A stretch of 64,000 nt of DNA from Micrasema longulum (GCA_022494885.1 JAGVSM010003534.1:62001-126000), one strand, 5' to 3'; positions 32,263-44,149 are shown, counted from the first letter of the stretch. Program-made: numbers and translations. The notes: generated by a model from the letters alone, not told the origin.

Positions 32263-32330
32263 ATGCATGTATGTGTGTATGTATGTATGTAGTATGCGTG
32301 TATGTGTATATACATATTTATACATTAATA
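32262..32330. repeat. TGTA microsatellite after SINE-A
   Basis: A gtatgtatgtatgtag-type run follows the SINE 3' end. It may have grown from the SINE tail or been the insertion target. Confidence 0.7.
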
Positions 32331-32624
32331 TTAGTTTTACATTTAACGTAAACTGTACTTTTTTTCTTTTCTTCTCTTTTGGGCTACAACTGTTTTTTTA
32401 TTTCTTCAATATTATTTTTATTTATGGGAAACATATTCGAAAACTATATTTGCCGCAACAAATCGGTTTTTTAGAATAGGCATTTGCCCGTATCGGAACC
32501 GATTGCAACATTAGGCATACTAATATTTCTGGCTTCCCGACCCTTCATATACTAAGCTTACTCCTCTAGTACAAGCAGAATTTTCAAGGGTGTTTTTTGT
32601 GCCATTTTCGCAACAATGTATGTA

Positions 32625-32780
32625 TAAACTAATAAATAAATAAATAAATTTATTAAAAATCTCCATCTTATAACAGGCTGAGCCATGTTAGATGGAGACT
32701 ATTCAAAACAGAGAACGCTCCGAATTAATTTTTGATTCATTAGTTTTATATAGATTCTCTGGTATTCAATATGTACACTT
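32625..32780 (-). mobile_element. LINE 3' end with hairpin and AATA tail (tentative)
   Basis: Read in reverse, a hairpin (tctccatctaac, aggctcagcc-type loop, ttataagatggaga at 32661-32699) is followed by an (AATAAATA)n tail at 32625-32650. This is the usual arrangement of a LINE 3' end. No coding part remains. Confidence 0.5.
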
Positions 32781-33189
32781 AACTTATATGAGCAATACAT
32801 TTATAAAATAAAATATATAAATCAAATTACTACCAAAAAATATATAAACAAAACTTTTTTCTGGCTATTTCCATTCAGCGTTCTCAGACTCACCACGTGA
32901 TGATAACCTTTGAAATACGGGCATCGCATCACAAACTATTAAGATGAATTTGTATGCGCGACCATTCCTCTTCACAAGATTCCCCCCTTTCGCTCCTCGG
33001 CCCCTTAAAAAGATGCGACCGATGATTTCGGTTTCGATTTAATATAATAATAATCAAAACAATGTTTCTTTAGGTTAGATTCGTCTTGTTTTCGATGTGT
33101 ATGAAGATCTTTGAGAAAAGGGCGGTTCAAATTTAAAGGAAAAGAAACGTAACACAAATAAAAAAATAGTAAAAACAGTAAGAAGATTT

Positions 33190-33335
33190 ATTTATTTATC
33201 ACAGTTATTTGAAAAATATACACGACGTTTTTTTCATATTCGTGTCCTGACTTAATTCTAAAATTCTACAATAATAATAAAATCCGTGGTTTGTCGGGAC
33301 TTAATAATTGAAATAATAAATAAGAAAAATAATAA
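33190..33335 (-). mobile_element. LINE/SINE 3' end, copy 1
   Basis: It shares 'gatttatttattta', 'gtgtcctgactta' and 'gtcgggactta' with 33770-33920. The last two segments can pair as a stem. Confidence 0.45.
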
Positions 33336-33364
33336 ACACAAATGAGTAGGTATAGTAACTGTCA

Positions 33365-33597
33365 GCCTCGTGCTGTAATGGTCAGCGCGTTTGCTTACCA
33401 TGCGAGAAGTCTCGGGTTCGATTTCTATCTATTTGAAAGGGTGTTTTCACACACGAATATTTCATAGGCCCTAGACTGGTTCCTGAAGCGTAAGACTGAT
33501 GATCTTACCTTCATGATTGGTGTACTAATACAGTTTCCTATGAACCATCAGGTGCAGAAAGGGAATGTTGATGATGATAATTTAGTAATAACCTATC
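33365..33597 (+). mobile_element. SINE-A with internal deletion
   Basis: The head is good ('gcctcgtgctgtaatggtca', 'tctcgggttcgattt'). The body lacks the 'gttacaaaaatgatcaagat' segment. The tail is gatgatgataat. Confidence 0.88.
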
Positions 33598-33769
33598 ATC
33601 AATTTACCGGTAAATAATTAAGAAGTCAGACGACTGACATAAATTAAGGACGATTTAATGTAATCAATATTGATGTATAGTAATTTATAATTTAAGGTTG
33701 CGGTTTTTCATAGTCAACTGTTTAGCAAAGTTAATAAGTATTATAAGTACGCTGTTTCATTTTTTAAAT

Positions 33770-33920
33770 TGATTTATTTTATTTAATGCACAAAATACAC
33801 AATTTTATCATAGCTCAATTATATTTTTTTTATGTCCCGACTTGTTAGAAAATTCCGTGTTAAGTCGGGACTCTTCTATATATAAATAAAAAACATGTAT
33901 AAACACATTAAATAATATAC
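33770..33920 (-). mobile_element. LINE/SINE 3' end, copy 2
   Basis: A 10-bp perfect stem gtcccgactt/aagtcgggac (33835-33872) lies next to a TTTATTTTATTTAA tail. It is related to 33190-33335. Confidence 0.5.
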
Positions 33921-34109
33921 AAAATAATCATAAAAATATACAAAATAATAATAAAAAAATAAAAATAATAAAAATTTATACACGTCAAGAAATGGAATGC
34001 AGATAAATTATTTAATATTACATGGCAATATGTTATTAATAATTAATAGTTTTTTATTTGAAAATTTATTGATCGAACTTTACGGATTATTACATTCATT
34101 TTAAAAAAT

Positions 34110-34700
34110 AATATATATAAACATTTTTTATTCATACTCAGTTCTAAATAATATTGTTTACATCTTTTGAAAAGTTTGTCTAAGTCTTTTGTTTGGTTTT
34201 GTCTGGTAGTTAATTGTATGATTTCAGTCCCTGGTTCATTAGTCTTGATTGTCCTTGACTTGTGTTAGAAAGTTAAATATGATATTTTTCTTATATTCTC
34301 GTATTATGTTGACAATTCTTTACAAGGTTTATTTCTTCGTCTACAATTACATTAGTGGCTAATTTATGGATAAATTTTAATGATTCTAGTTGAAAGAGTT
34401 CAGTTATATTTTACTGGTTAGTTTTTTTTTAAAGTTATATAATTGCAGTTAGATAGGGAAGGTCATATACTAACTTTAATATTTTATTTTGTTGTCTTTG
34501 TAGTCTGTTTATGTCATTTTGATATCCTGTTCCCCATAGTAGTTGCGTATAACATATTTTAGTTTTTACATAGGCTTTATACTTTAGAATTTTTTCCGTT
34601 TTTGGAACAAATTTTTGATTTTTAAAAAAAGACTCGGTAATGTCGCCACTTTGCTTATCAAATTGTTGATATGAATTGTCCATGTCCAATTATTTAGTTA
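34110..34700 (-). mobile_element. LINE-A copy
   Basis: The minus-strand frame 34435-34689 reads TWTIHINNLISK-like sequence, then AYVKTKICYTQLLWGTGYQN and DINRLQRQQNKILKLVYDLP, nearly identical to the copy at 30.7 kb. The rest of the C-terminus (34150-34430) is frameshifted. The 77-codon plus-strand frame 34676-34909 is chance. Confidence 0.9.
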
Positions 34701-35029
34701 TTTTGTGCTTGTTCACAATTTTTGTGCATAATTTAGTGCAAATGTTTGTAGAGAAGAATGTACTGAATTGTGTATGGATTTTCATATTTCTTTCAAAATG
34801 TTCTCAATTGCTGCTACAATATATTCTTGATACGTTCTTGTTTATATTGACGTTTGCGTTTATTTCTTTGTATTATTTTAACCAATTTCCTTTACGGGAG
34901 GAATTTTAGTTGGGAACTTTTTCATAAATTTTCTTTGTATATTTATCCGTTATTTTTCAATGATTTTCTTATTTAGTTTACCTAATATTATCGTTATAAA
35001 CCTTATGTTCAAACATGATCCGGAATTTG

Positions 35030-35880
35030 TGAAGAAAAACAGTTTAGCTCAATTATTCATAAATTTTTATTTATCCTCTTCAAAGTAATCACTACTAGAG
35101 GCAATAAACATATGCCAACGTATTGTTTAATCATCATAGCACGTCTCGTAGGCTTAATTTGGAATGGCTTTCAGCTCCCTCTGCGAATTTTCTTTTATCA
35201 CCTCAACCGAGTCAAAATACTTTTTCCGAAGTGGTAATTTGAGTTAAGGGTACAGAAAAAGTCACACAAAGCCAAATCAGGTAAATACGGTGCAGGTTAT
35301 GTTATTTTTGGTCAAATAATCGCGTACAAGAAGATATGGCGATTTGTCGTGATGCAAAACTAAGAGTTATCTTTCAATAAATCTGGCCTTTTTCGACTAA
35401 TATTCATCCTCAAATGCTTCAATATGCCAAACTCTTCCTTATTGACCGTCTGGTCTGTTGAAAAAAACTCTGAGTGCACAATACCAAGATAATCAAAGAA
35501 AACAGACAAGACTCTTGATTTTGAGTGATTTAAGCGTGATTTTTTGGGTTTTGGCTCAGTTGGCAATGCCACTTCGAAGATCGTCGACTTGTTTTCACGT
35601 CAAATATATGCACTTACATTTCATCACCCGTGATGATGTGCTAAATGGCGGTATTCTCCATAGAAAGCATCCTTCAGGAATAGATTTGCAAAATTTAGCA
35701 AAATTTGTAGAACACACTAAAGATTAACTCAGTTCACACAGCTTACACAAACAAATTACATGACAAATTGCAATAAAAATTGACAAATATGCCTATGACA
35801 GTTTTGTCCTACTAATTTCATGAAAAAATCACCAATATCGTGAACACGGATCTCTCCGAATTCCGGGTCACATTTAAACG
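35030..35880 (-). mobile_element. Second mariner, C-terminal two thirds
   Basis: The minus strand reads HIITGDE with a stop next (about 35620), then the open frame 35360-35572 with SRVLSVFFDYLGIVHSEFFS and KHLRMNISRKRPDLLKDNS. It continues in shifted frames with VLHHDKSP and PDLALCDFF, and ends near DYFEED (about 35070). All three catalytic Asp codons (GDE, HHD, CDF) are still readable, but across different frames. It is a different lineage from the copy at 23.2 kb. Ends are worn. Confidence 0.9.
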
Positions 35881-36059
35881 TCACAGTATTACTGTAATGT
35901 ATTATTCATCCCTACTCAACTCAGGATTATGGTCCCATGAAGTGGGAACTTGCGTCCAAATAAATCTTAATTGTGAAGATACATAGTTATTTAAATGTCT
36001 GTATAATTATGTACACAAGTATTTGTGTATAAAAAATGTAAAAATGAAAGAAATACAGA

Positions 36060-36300
36060 TGTCCAAAGACAAGCTGAATGAGTGGAGGCTTAAAAAAAAA
36101 CAAGCTGACAGGTAAATGTAATACAGAGTATTAAGTGGCCACATGAACTAGCCAAATAAGCCCTGAAATGTCTAGAAATCCATATTCCACTCCCTTAAAT
36201 GTTTTCTGTCGCTGTTATAAAACGTTAACATTGATTAATCCTTAGTAGGTGAAATCTAATCCTTGTCTGCAAACATTTTGAGAAACTCAAAAATTGTTGA
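36060..36300 (-). mobile_element. MITE-P fragment 1
   Basis: The body arm in reverse ('agtggccacatgaactagcc', 'tgtctagaaatccatattcc') is followed by the outer segment on the right ('atccttgtctgcaaacattt', 'aaaattgttgatg'). Confidence 0.75.
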
Positions 36301-36309
36301 TGAAAGTCC

Positions 36310-36440
36310 TACTACCTGTAGGTAAAATAGTGAATGTCACACCATATGTAAAGTAACCATTTAGCCCAGCCGGTGACAGATCATAAGCTCGGTAAATGCT
36401 TAGACTTTTGTTTTCTCAAAAACTTCATATCTGGTATAAA
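36310..36440 (-). mobile_element. MITE-P fragment 2
   Basis: A second body arm in the same orientation ('gtgaatgtcacaccatatgt', 'aatgcttagactttt') lies directly after fragment 1. Two copies or a rearranged one are possible. Confidence 0.65.
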
Positions 36441-36966
36441 AAAAAACATTTACTTTCAGGCATATTATTATACTTTTCATCCCTCTGTACATAATAATTT
36501 TGTGATTCTGCAATTTAAAAATATTGATGGAAAAATTCAAAAATAAATACAAACAAACGATTGTTTTTATTGTAACAATATGAAAACATATGCGATTTCC
36601 CCAATTATTTGTTTTGTGTTAAAAAAGCACATATTTATTAATTTTACGTAATAAATAATCGTCTCTGAATTTCATTCACCCCTCAAACGTTTTATTCTAT
36701 AGGGATATTGCTTTGAGAAAACGAATTTTCAAATTAATATAAAGCAATAAGACAACCCATCAACATTTTAAATCGTTTTACATGATGTAAACTTGATTTT
36801 TTCTTATTGAAGAATCATTTTATATTATTTATCTTCACTCTATCGACTCGTCCCAATAGTGGTGTTATTAAAGCTTAAACAAAAACACGAACAGATTTCA
36901 GTCCGCCTAGTGGTATAATTCATTTATTAAGTTACACAGTAAATCTATTTAGAATTTTAGAATAAT

Positions 36967-37008
36967 TTCACACAAGGACGGGACAATATTGTCCTGTCCT
37001 TGTGTGAA
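36967..37008. repeat. 42-bp near-perfect palindrome
   Basis: The arms ttcacacaaggac and gtccttgtgtgaa flank a 'gggacaatattgtcctg' centre. Only one base pair of 21 is mismatched and there is no loop. It would extrude as a cruciform or form a strong hairpin if transcribed. Confidence 0.95.
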
Positions 37009-37189
37009 CGCTATTTTTATAAATGTATGCATTAAAGGTATTTCGTAATTTAAAAAAAAAATATCAAAAATCATCCACAACATATTTTGAAATAATAATT
37101 GATTTGAAATAATAAAACATTCTATTTCTTAATAAAGTCAGTACTTTTCTACAAAGATTTAAATAAACTCAAAATATTGTTTGTTATAA

Positions 37190-37560
37190 TGATATACACA
37201 CAATTTTAAATAAATATAAAAATATGTAACTATTATTTAAATATAGGTAATAACATGAAAATACTAAGTAATCTTCCTCTTATTTATTTAACCGATGAGC
37301 GTTTTCACTCGCAAACGGTGATCTATTGACTTGTAACTATCATACAGTGTTATTATCATTAAATTTGTACATAACAACTTACAATATTTAGCAAATATAC
37401 CAGTATGAAGATTCCTGCTAAAGGGCAAAAGCGCTAATTGGTCAAATAAATAAGTGGAAGTATTTTTAATTTAAAACTTAAGTTATTATAAAATGAGAAT
37501 GGAATACGATGATGAATTATTGTCAATAGATAAAATAAACTGAAAAGTTAAATTTTTATG
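37190..37560 (+). repeat. Dispersed repeat R3, copy 1
   Basis: 'ccagtatgaagattcctgct', 'aaagggcaaaagcgctaatt', 'aaataaataagtggaag' and, further on, 'gaattattgtcaata' recur at 43310-43600. A reversed fragment lies at 53880-53960. Class unknown. It resembles a LINE 3' end but has no coding part. Confidence 0.7.
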
Positions 37561-37569
37561 AAAACTCGT

Positions 37570-39600
37570 TTTTTTTTCTCTGTTGTATTCGTATGAGAAA
37601 TCTTGCAGCAAATGTTGCGACGTGAGTATTAATATGATTTGATTAAGGTACTATAATCACAATTTTCACCGATTCGTCGTATCCATGGGTTCCCTTATAT
37701 TGTTCGTCCTGTCGGAGCCTTTCCTAACGCCATTTCGTATCCATTTTTTGTTATAAAAGATGACTGATGGCCGTTTGATTCATGAGGCGTATTTCAGAGC
37801 GAATTTCTATAATATAATGTGTTTAATATTGTTTGAACGATGTGCCCCTTGATAAGAAGACGGTTATAACAAACGTTTTATGGCCTTTAACAAAAAAATA
37901 ATTACACTAAACATTTGTAAGTTTTTACACATGTTTAATTCAAACATTTTAATGTGTTTGGGTAAGATTTTTGAAACGTAATTTAATATAAGGCTTTAGA
38001 GTGGGTTGTTAAAAATTCTTCAGTTTTGCGTTTACTTCTTAAAAAAATTAATAAATTGACACAAAAATTAATGTTATGCACAATTAAAATTTTTGTTAGA
38101 ATATTTTTAAAACAACTTTTTTTCCTAAAATATTTCGTTTAGGAGATAAGTAATACGCCGGCGAGAGATTTCAAATATTTTGAATATAATAAAGGTTGAT
38201 ACAAAATTAAAATAAAATTTAGTATAATCTCACAAAAATAAAAAAGAATATCTAGAAATATTTTGTAAATAAATTCGAAAATTGCAGTTGGCTTATTTTG
38301 CTTCTATGCAAGATCTTGTGTATGATTCGAGACATGATTTACATGAAGAAGTATTAATTCAAAAATGGGTTTTAACTGTTTTAGTGACACCGAATGTTTA
38401 AGGCCGATTTTCTTGCCTCGGTAGCACGCTGTAATTGGTCAACCAATTCATTACTATGGAAGAGTAATATTAGAAAAGGTAATTTATGAAATCAAATAAA
38501 TTTTCGTAATACTAAAGAAAATAGCATAAAAAATCGTAACTATTTACAAACTTATTCTTAAATTATGTCAGGTGGCAAGTTACATATTTTAAACATAAAT
38601 AACTTATGAATGGTAGCGAAATGAGAGGGGTGGAGTGGTGAAGTTGCAGTTATCTACTGCAAATTTTCCATTTGCCTTGGATTGTTGGTTCGAATAGATG
38701 CGTGCGTTCGCTATCGAGGCGTAAAGCAATTCTTCGCTTACTGCGGATAGGCATAAGTTCTGTAATATTTACAATGAAGTGAAGCGCCTTCAATAATGTG
38801 GATTTGAAATTGGGATCCAGATTTAAAGTTTCAGGGACACCTGTTAACAGGCGTTGTCCGAGTCCAGCTCTATCTGTTTTAATTGATGAAAACATCTGAG
38901 GCCTTACTCATAAACTTCGCAAAAAGTCACGCATAGGTGTGGTGGTAGAATCTAGATGGAAACACCATCCTTATTCGCGCCACTTACCCGTTAGCAGATG
39001 CACGCTCGAAGTTGCTGGTTCACGGGATGCGTTATTATATTTGATTGTTGATTTACTTTGCTACTAAACCCTAAATACAATGAATGCAATTCCTACCTTG
39101 CACTTGGGTTCTGGTACCTTATTGTTTGTAACTTGTCTCGCGGCAATCAGGATCAGATCGTGGGGTCATGAAGGAGGGGCAATTAGGATGGTTTTTTGAT
39201 TATAATTATTTCACGACACAGTGGATAAAGTAACTGGTTCGCGATCGCGGTGAGAAGAAAAAAAGTTATCTGAGCACATGAATCCTGACCGTTCAGTTAT
39301 ATTAACAATTTTTCTTTTTTTCTATACATTTGCAGATTTGAATATGGAATATGTTGGGCCGGAGACAAAAATGTAGTACCTACCCACAATAAGAAACTCA
39401 ATATTTCAACCAGGGCCCAGCACGCGGCAAATAAATCCAACAAAGCAAATATGGCGTAACCATTTATTATAGTGCTAGAATAAACATGGTATTCCCATCC
39501 TTCTTTTACCACTTTGTCTAGGAGTAACTTTATAGCAGGTTTATAAGTAAAGGCCCCAGTGTGTGAAAGGAAAAAAGAATAACTTACGCAGAAAGTATGT
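37570..39600. other. No confident gene
   Basis: Mostly unique AT-rich DNA. The stretch 38640-39290 is less AT-rich. It holds an 81-codon minus-strand frame (38650-38895) and a 71-codon one (39297-39512), neither with a recognised domain. 'ggtggtagaat..aacaccatcc' at 38940 and 'tggtattcccatcc' at 39488 echo the small repeat at 4492-4560. Confidence 0.4.
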
Positions 39601-39629
39601 TAAAGACTTTTTCTACGAAAACACAACTA

Positions 39630-40330
39630 AGCAACATCTTTTAGAGTGATAAAGCACATTTTCATCTGGAAGGTTATGTGAACAAGCAAAATTACCGTTA
39701 CTAGAGTTCACAAAATTCAAGGGTAAAACATTTATATACATTGCATAGCCAGAAGGTAACTGTTTAGTAGGCTATTTCAGGTAGAGGTATCATTGGCCCA
39801 TACTTTTTTGAAAATTATTGTGGCTTAGCGGTAACGATAAATTCTGAGAGAAATTATGAAGTGATCGACAGCTTTTTTCAAACACAACTTTGCAACGGTC
39901 TTTTTTTCAACAGAAAGTTATAGTTTTAACAAGATGGCGCTACTGCACATACCACGTATGCGTATATGAATGCTTTAAGATATTTATTTCCAAGAAAAGT
40001 AATCTCTCAGTTTTATGACATCTCCTGTATGTATGTATGCATGTAAGTCCAAGTGATTTTTTTTGTGGAGATACCTCAAGAACATTACTCACCAAAACCA
40101 ACCTACCACCACCACTGAACTGAAAAAAAATATATGGACCGAGGAGACCGAGGCGTCAGGAGAATTTCGGGCAATCTCTGCCAACGCGTTCTTGAAAATA
40201 GTCGCGAAAGATAGAAAACGTGCTTGCAAGGTCGGCATTTTGAAAACGTTACCATTAAAAATAAATTCTGTATCATCTACTTAAAAATTGATTAAACAAC
40301 TTATCCAAATATTTTGTTATAATTTTTTAA
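39630..40330 (+). mobile_element. DDE transposase remnant (D,D,D motifs retained)
   Basis: The series SDKAHFHLEGYVNKQN (39645), AISGRGIIGPYFFENYCG (about 39770), LAVTINSERNYEVI, QDGATAHT (39930), YMNALRYLFPRKVISQFYDI, SPSDFF (40046) and LWRYLKNITHQNQPTTTTEL (40063) follows the order of DDE transposases. This is the type whose second catalytic Asp is in a QQDGATxHT motif. First, second and third acidic positions are all present. Damage consists of several Trp-to-stop changes, an ATGT run replacing the 'WPPRSPDL' segment and a one-base slip in a T run. The 73-codon frame 40063-40284 is its C-terminal tail. N-terminal part and ends not found. Confidence 0.88.
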
Positions 40331-40449
40331 GTTTGAAACCTGGAAACTGGACACCCTGTACGTAGGTGGCATAGTTTCCTCCAATGTAACATAATTTTTT
40401 GTTTTTTTGCAATCGATTTGCTTTTACTATACACCAACAAGACGTATTA

Positions 40450-40740
40450 GCCTCGTGGTGTGGTGTTCAGCGCATTTGCCTACCATACAAGAAGTCTCGG
40501 GTTTGATTCGCGACATGTTTGAGATGAAATATTTATTGAAAAGGGCGTTTTTACACTAAAATATTTCATAGTCTCTGGACTAAGACTGATTATCGTAGCA
40601 CCCGAAACGTAAGACTGATTATCTTACCTTCATGTTACAAAAATGATCAAGATACGTTGCGGTGTTTATACCAATGCAGTGCCCTATGCACCATTAGGTG
40701 CGGAAAGGAAAAGATGACGATGAAAATGATGAAGATGACG
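40450..40740 (+). mobile_element. SINE-A, full length
   Basis: Head 'gcctcgtggtgtggtgttca', B box 'gggtttgattcgc', full body and a gatgacgatgaaaatgat tail. It contains a local 20-bp duplication ('taagactgattat' occurs twice). This is the longest copy. Confidence 0.92.
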
Positions 40741-40989
40741 TGTGTTAAAAAATAAATTGTTTTAATTAACAAAGGAATAAAAAGAGCCTATAAACCAAAT
40801 TAAATGAGGGTACTAGACCAATTTAGGTACTGAGATAATTGCAAAAATCTGACTTACAAACAAGTGCGTTTGAGTGTATAGCATTTTGAAATAGAGTAAA
40901 TTTACGCTCTTCCTGAATCCAACTTAAAGTAATTTTGAACCGTTCGGTGGATCACATCCAGGCGACTCCAGTACGGGATAGGCAGAGCG

Positions 40990-41335
40990 TGTAAATGCCC
41001 GCTAATAGCTTTTCTTTTAAATATAATTTTATTGGAAGTTCTGGTCGTACGTATACCCAGTAATTACAGCCTACCCCTGCGACCGAACGATTAATCCCGG
41101 AATATTTTTTCTGAATTCGTTATTTGTAGATTGATGGATGCGATACTCTCCTTTTTAATATGAATTTTAATCCGATTCATTTCGGGCTCGCCCTGCCTTC
41201 TGGGAAAATCGATAATGCTTTGTATTCTGTATTCATGGATTACTTTATACCTCTCTACTCGAATAATTACATCAAGAATTAAATGATCGTTGGTCTTGAT
41301 CCATTAATTTAACGTTAATCAATTTGACGAGGCAC
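40990..41335. promoter_or_regulatory. Unique block rich in homeodomain-type sites
   Basis: This is non-repetitive, less AT-rich DNA. It contains gattaatccc (K50 Otd/Bcd type, about 41090), 'agattgatggatg' (Hox/Pbx/Meis-like, about 41130), aattacagcc, 'ccattaattt' and 'acgttaatc'. No open frame over 60 codons is present. It is a candidate conserved enhancer; function is inferred only from motifs. Confidence 0.3.
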
Positions 41336-41429
41336 CTTTCCTTCGTTTACTAAATTTAATATATATATTAAGTTTTTCTACTGACATTTCTTGGTGGAAC
41401 TGCATTTTTAATTCTAATAATATAAATAG

Positions 41430-41582
41430 GCGGCCTCCGTAGTGTAGTGGTCAAGAAGCTTGACTCACACACGGAAGGTTCCGGGTTCGATTCCCGATCC
41501 GATGTGGTTTTTCTCAAGTCTGGGTATTCTGTTTTGTAATTCACCACTGTGATTGGGCCTCCTGGCTTGTTGTGGTGGAAAA
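41430..41582 (+). mobile_element. SINE-B
   Basis: Head 'ggcggcctccgtagtgtagt' and 'aggttccgggttcgattccc', with the Val-like CAC region reading ctcacacac. Body 'tctcaagtctgggtattctg' and 'tgggcctcctggcttgttgt', then an A run. It matches 11633-11797. Confidence 0.9.
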
Positions 41583-41689
41583 AAAATACGTATACAGTTT
41601 TTTTCCACTTTTATTTATAAATTTGCACAACAACTTACAACCCCTGCTTGCACTTGTGTATAACATATAAATTTTTTTAGTCTCCTATC

Positions 41690-41730
41690 AGTCTGACGAT
41701 GTCGGTCACGACAAAATCCAATCACTGTTA
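41690..41730 (+). repeat. Short repeat shared with 45485
   Basis: 'gtcggtcacgacaaaatcca' and 'atcactgttaaaaa' match 45490-45530 ('atcggtcacgacgaaaccca', 'gtcactagtaaaaat'). 'tggtcacgacgcc' at 59165 may be a third piece. The class is unknown. Confidence 0.5.
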
Positions 41731-42391
41731 AAAAATTAATTATTATAATCAAATCAAATATGTTATATTTTTATCTTTATTATCTCTATTCAATGCATTC
41801 AATCACGTAGATTAGTACAAATAAACCATTAATTTATTAAAGAAAATACATTAGACAAAATTAAGATTTATTTCATATAAATTACATTATCTGATAGGTA
41901 CACTTACTGTTATTTATGTTTTATATTATTTGGATGATATTGTGTAGGATTGATTCGTTCTAAGGTTTCAGCTACCGTTTCCGAATATTTAGAGTAAGCC
42001 ATTAAGGGTGTATAAAACATGTGTACCAATAGTTTGCACCGTGTCGCAGTCGGAAATAGGTACATTCAGTGTCATTTTTATCATGTGTTGTGCCGGTAAC
42101 CATGCGAACTTTAATTTACGCCCGTCGTCTTTGTTTTTGGTTGTATGAGTATTTCTTTGCCTTTTATTGTTCGGGCACTGAAATTTCTGTGTTTATGCTG
42201 AATCTCTGGTTTGAAGAAAAAGTTAAACGTTTCAATAAAGCATTCCGATTGTGATGGTACAAACTACGAGTAAATAAACACACAATTTTTTGTACATGCA
42301 ACACATGGTTCGAACGTCGGAACGAATCCAATTTAGGCGGGATCACCCAAATAAGAGGATAGGTACATGTGATACAGTACCTTATGTTGAG

Positions 42392-42820
42392 TTGAACGTA
42401 GTTATGCGGAAAGCAGCCAGTCTTCAATTTCGAAGAAGTGAGATATTGGTGTTATCGGTTGCAATAAAATCAATTCTATGTTCTGTTAAAAACAGCCAGA
42501 CCGCTTTCATACAAAAAACGGTAAAAATCACCTTATAAAAATAGTGCCGATCACAAAAACGGAATTTCTTAATTTGCTGAAATTACCCACAGGACTAGAA
42601 AAATCTTACGGTACTTTAAAATTCCTTTACACTGTACAATTACAAAATAAAATTCTTGTTTGTAATGCCAAAAAAATAATGTATTCATTGTTAATCAATT
42701 GTCAAAGTAAAAAACATTTTAACAGTCGTGTAGATTTGAAAATTCACTTTTCTCACGAAGGTGCTATTATCTCAGTTTCACTTTTCTATGGCTGACTGCT
42801 TTTTGCATAACTACGTTCAA
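42392..42820. mobile_element. Inverted-repeat (foldback) element, 429 bp
   Basis: The left arm ttgaacgtagttatgcggaa (42392) and right arm ttgcataactacgttcaa (ending 42820) are inverted at 26 of 29 bases. Similarity continues inward ('gaagtgagatattgg' against the inverse of 'attatctcagtttc'). The interior encodes nothing recognisable. Frames at 42290-42538, 42164-42427 (minus) and 42544-42795 are chance or element-internal. Confidence 0.8.
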
Positions 42821-43309
42821 TTTTAGTTAACTAATAATGTTTATATTTTTAAAACTATTATTTGCACGTTTACGCAGTGTTTCTCTAAAAAAGAGAAAAA
42901 AAAATTCCTCCAGACGTATCAAAATGTAATATCATAAATATATGAAGTATAAAATAAAAAAATATTTATTTTCTAGTTGGGATTTTTTTTTCAAACTAAA
43001 GTATTTTTGAGCATTGCGTTATACAGTTTTGTAACTTGTTAAAAAGTTTTTTATTTTTTAAAAAACTTTTTATTAATAGGTTTTTAGTTCTATGAGACCA
43101 GTGAAAAAAAAATTGTAAAATATCAAAAAAGATCGATAATAAATCAGTAGATAGAATTCGAAAATTCACCCTTATTAGCCCCCTAAGTTGGACCCTGTAC
43201 ATTGTAATAAAACAATAAATGTTTTTCATTTAATAGAACCTTCTCTTAAAGTACACCGCCAACACATGTTTCAATAATTTGTCTCACTCTGTTCCATTGA
43301 AATATTGCG

Positions 43310-43600
43310 TATTATATATTTGTCAAATTATTTTTAAATGTACCTAAACTTAAGATAATATTTAGTTTTATATAAATTATCCTTACACTGTATAATATTC
43401 ACCAGTCTGAAGATGCCCATTAGAGGGCAAAAGTGCTATTTGTTTAAATAAATAAGTGGAAGTGTACCAAGTATTTTTAAATTAATAACTAACATGTAAA
43501 TATAATTTATTACATCATTGCAATGGAATTCCATCAAGAATTGTCAATAAATAATATCAATAAGATAACTATAAATTGAAAAAATAATTTGAAACGCAAG
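43310..43600 (+). repeat. Dispersed repeat R3, copy 2
   Basis: 'ccagtctgaagatgcccatt', 'agagggcaaaagtgctattt', 'aaataaataagtggaag' and 'agaattgtcaataaata'. It is colinear with 37190-37560. Confidence 0.7.
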
Positions 43601-43609
43601 AGTTAAGAG

Positions 43610-44140
43610 TAAAAACAAAAGTAAAGAACCAATCATACTTTGAATTTTCAATCATTACTTCTTTTTCAAAACACAAGACTTGATCATCAGCGACGTGGTA
43701 TAAAATAAATTTAAATCATCACTGTATTGGTTTGCAAGTCGCTGCATACGAATTATTGGTGAATTCAATGAATAATTAGTACCATGATTTATAAATGAAA
43801 ATTTATTTATGTAATAATGAAGAAATGAAGATTTATTTATGTATAACGTTGTATTAATGGTTGATATCTACACTATTAGTGCAACGTAATAAATAAACAT
43901 TCACACCCACAATCAAAACCTAGTAGGTATATGCGTTCGTTATACGTTGATCACCTATTTTTTTGCTTTTAACGTTGATAAAGCATCTACTATACACGTA
44001 AGTTAGTTCATTTAAAAATTAACATAAATATTTTTCCAGCTTCGCAATATTCAAAACACTGGAACAATGATGGAATCAGCCTAACGCGCCTGTCATGATA
44101 TTGACCTTTGAATAGCACTAAAAACATTAAAAAAGGGGCT
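43610..44140. other. No recognised gene
   Basis: AT-rich, with a short local duplication of 'gaaaatttatttatgtaata' near 43796-43850 ('gaagatttatttatgtataa'). Confidence 0.4.
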
Positions 44141-44149
44141 AACGTCTGC

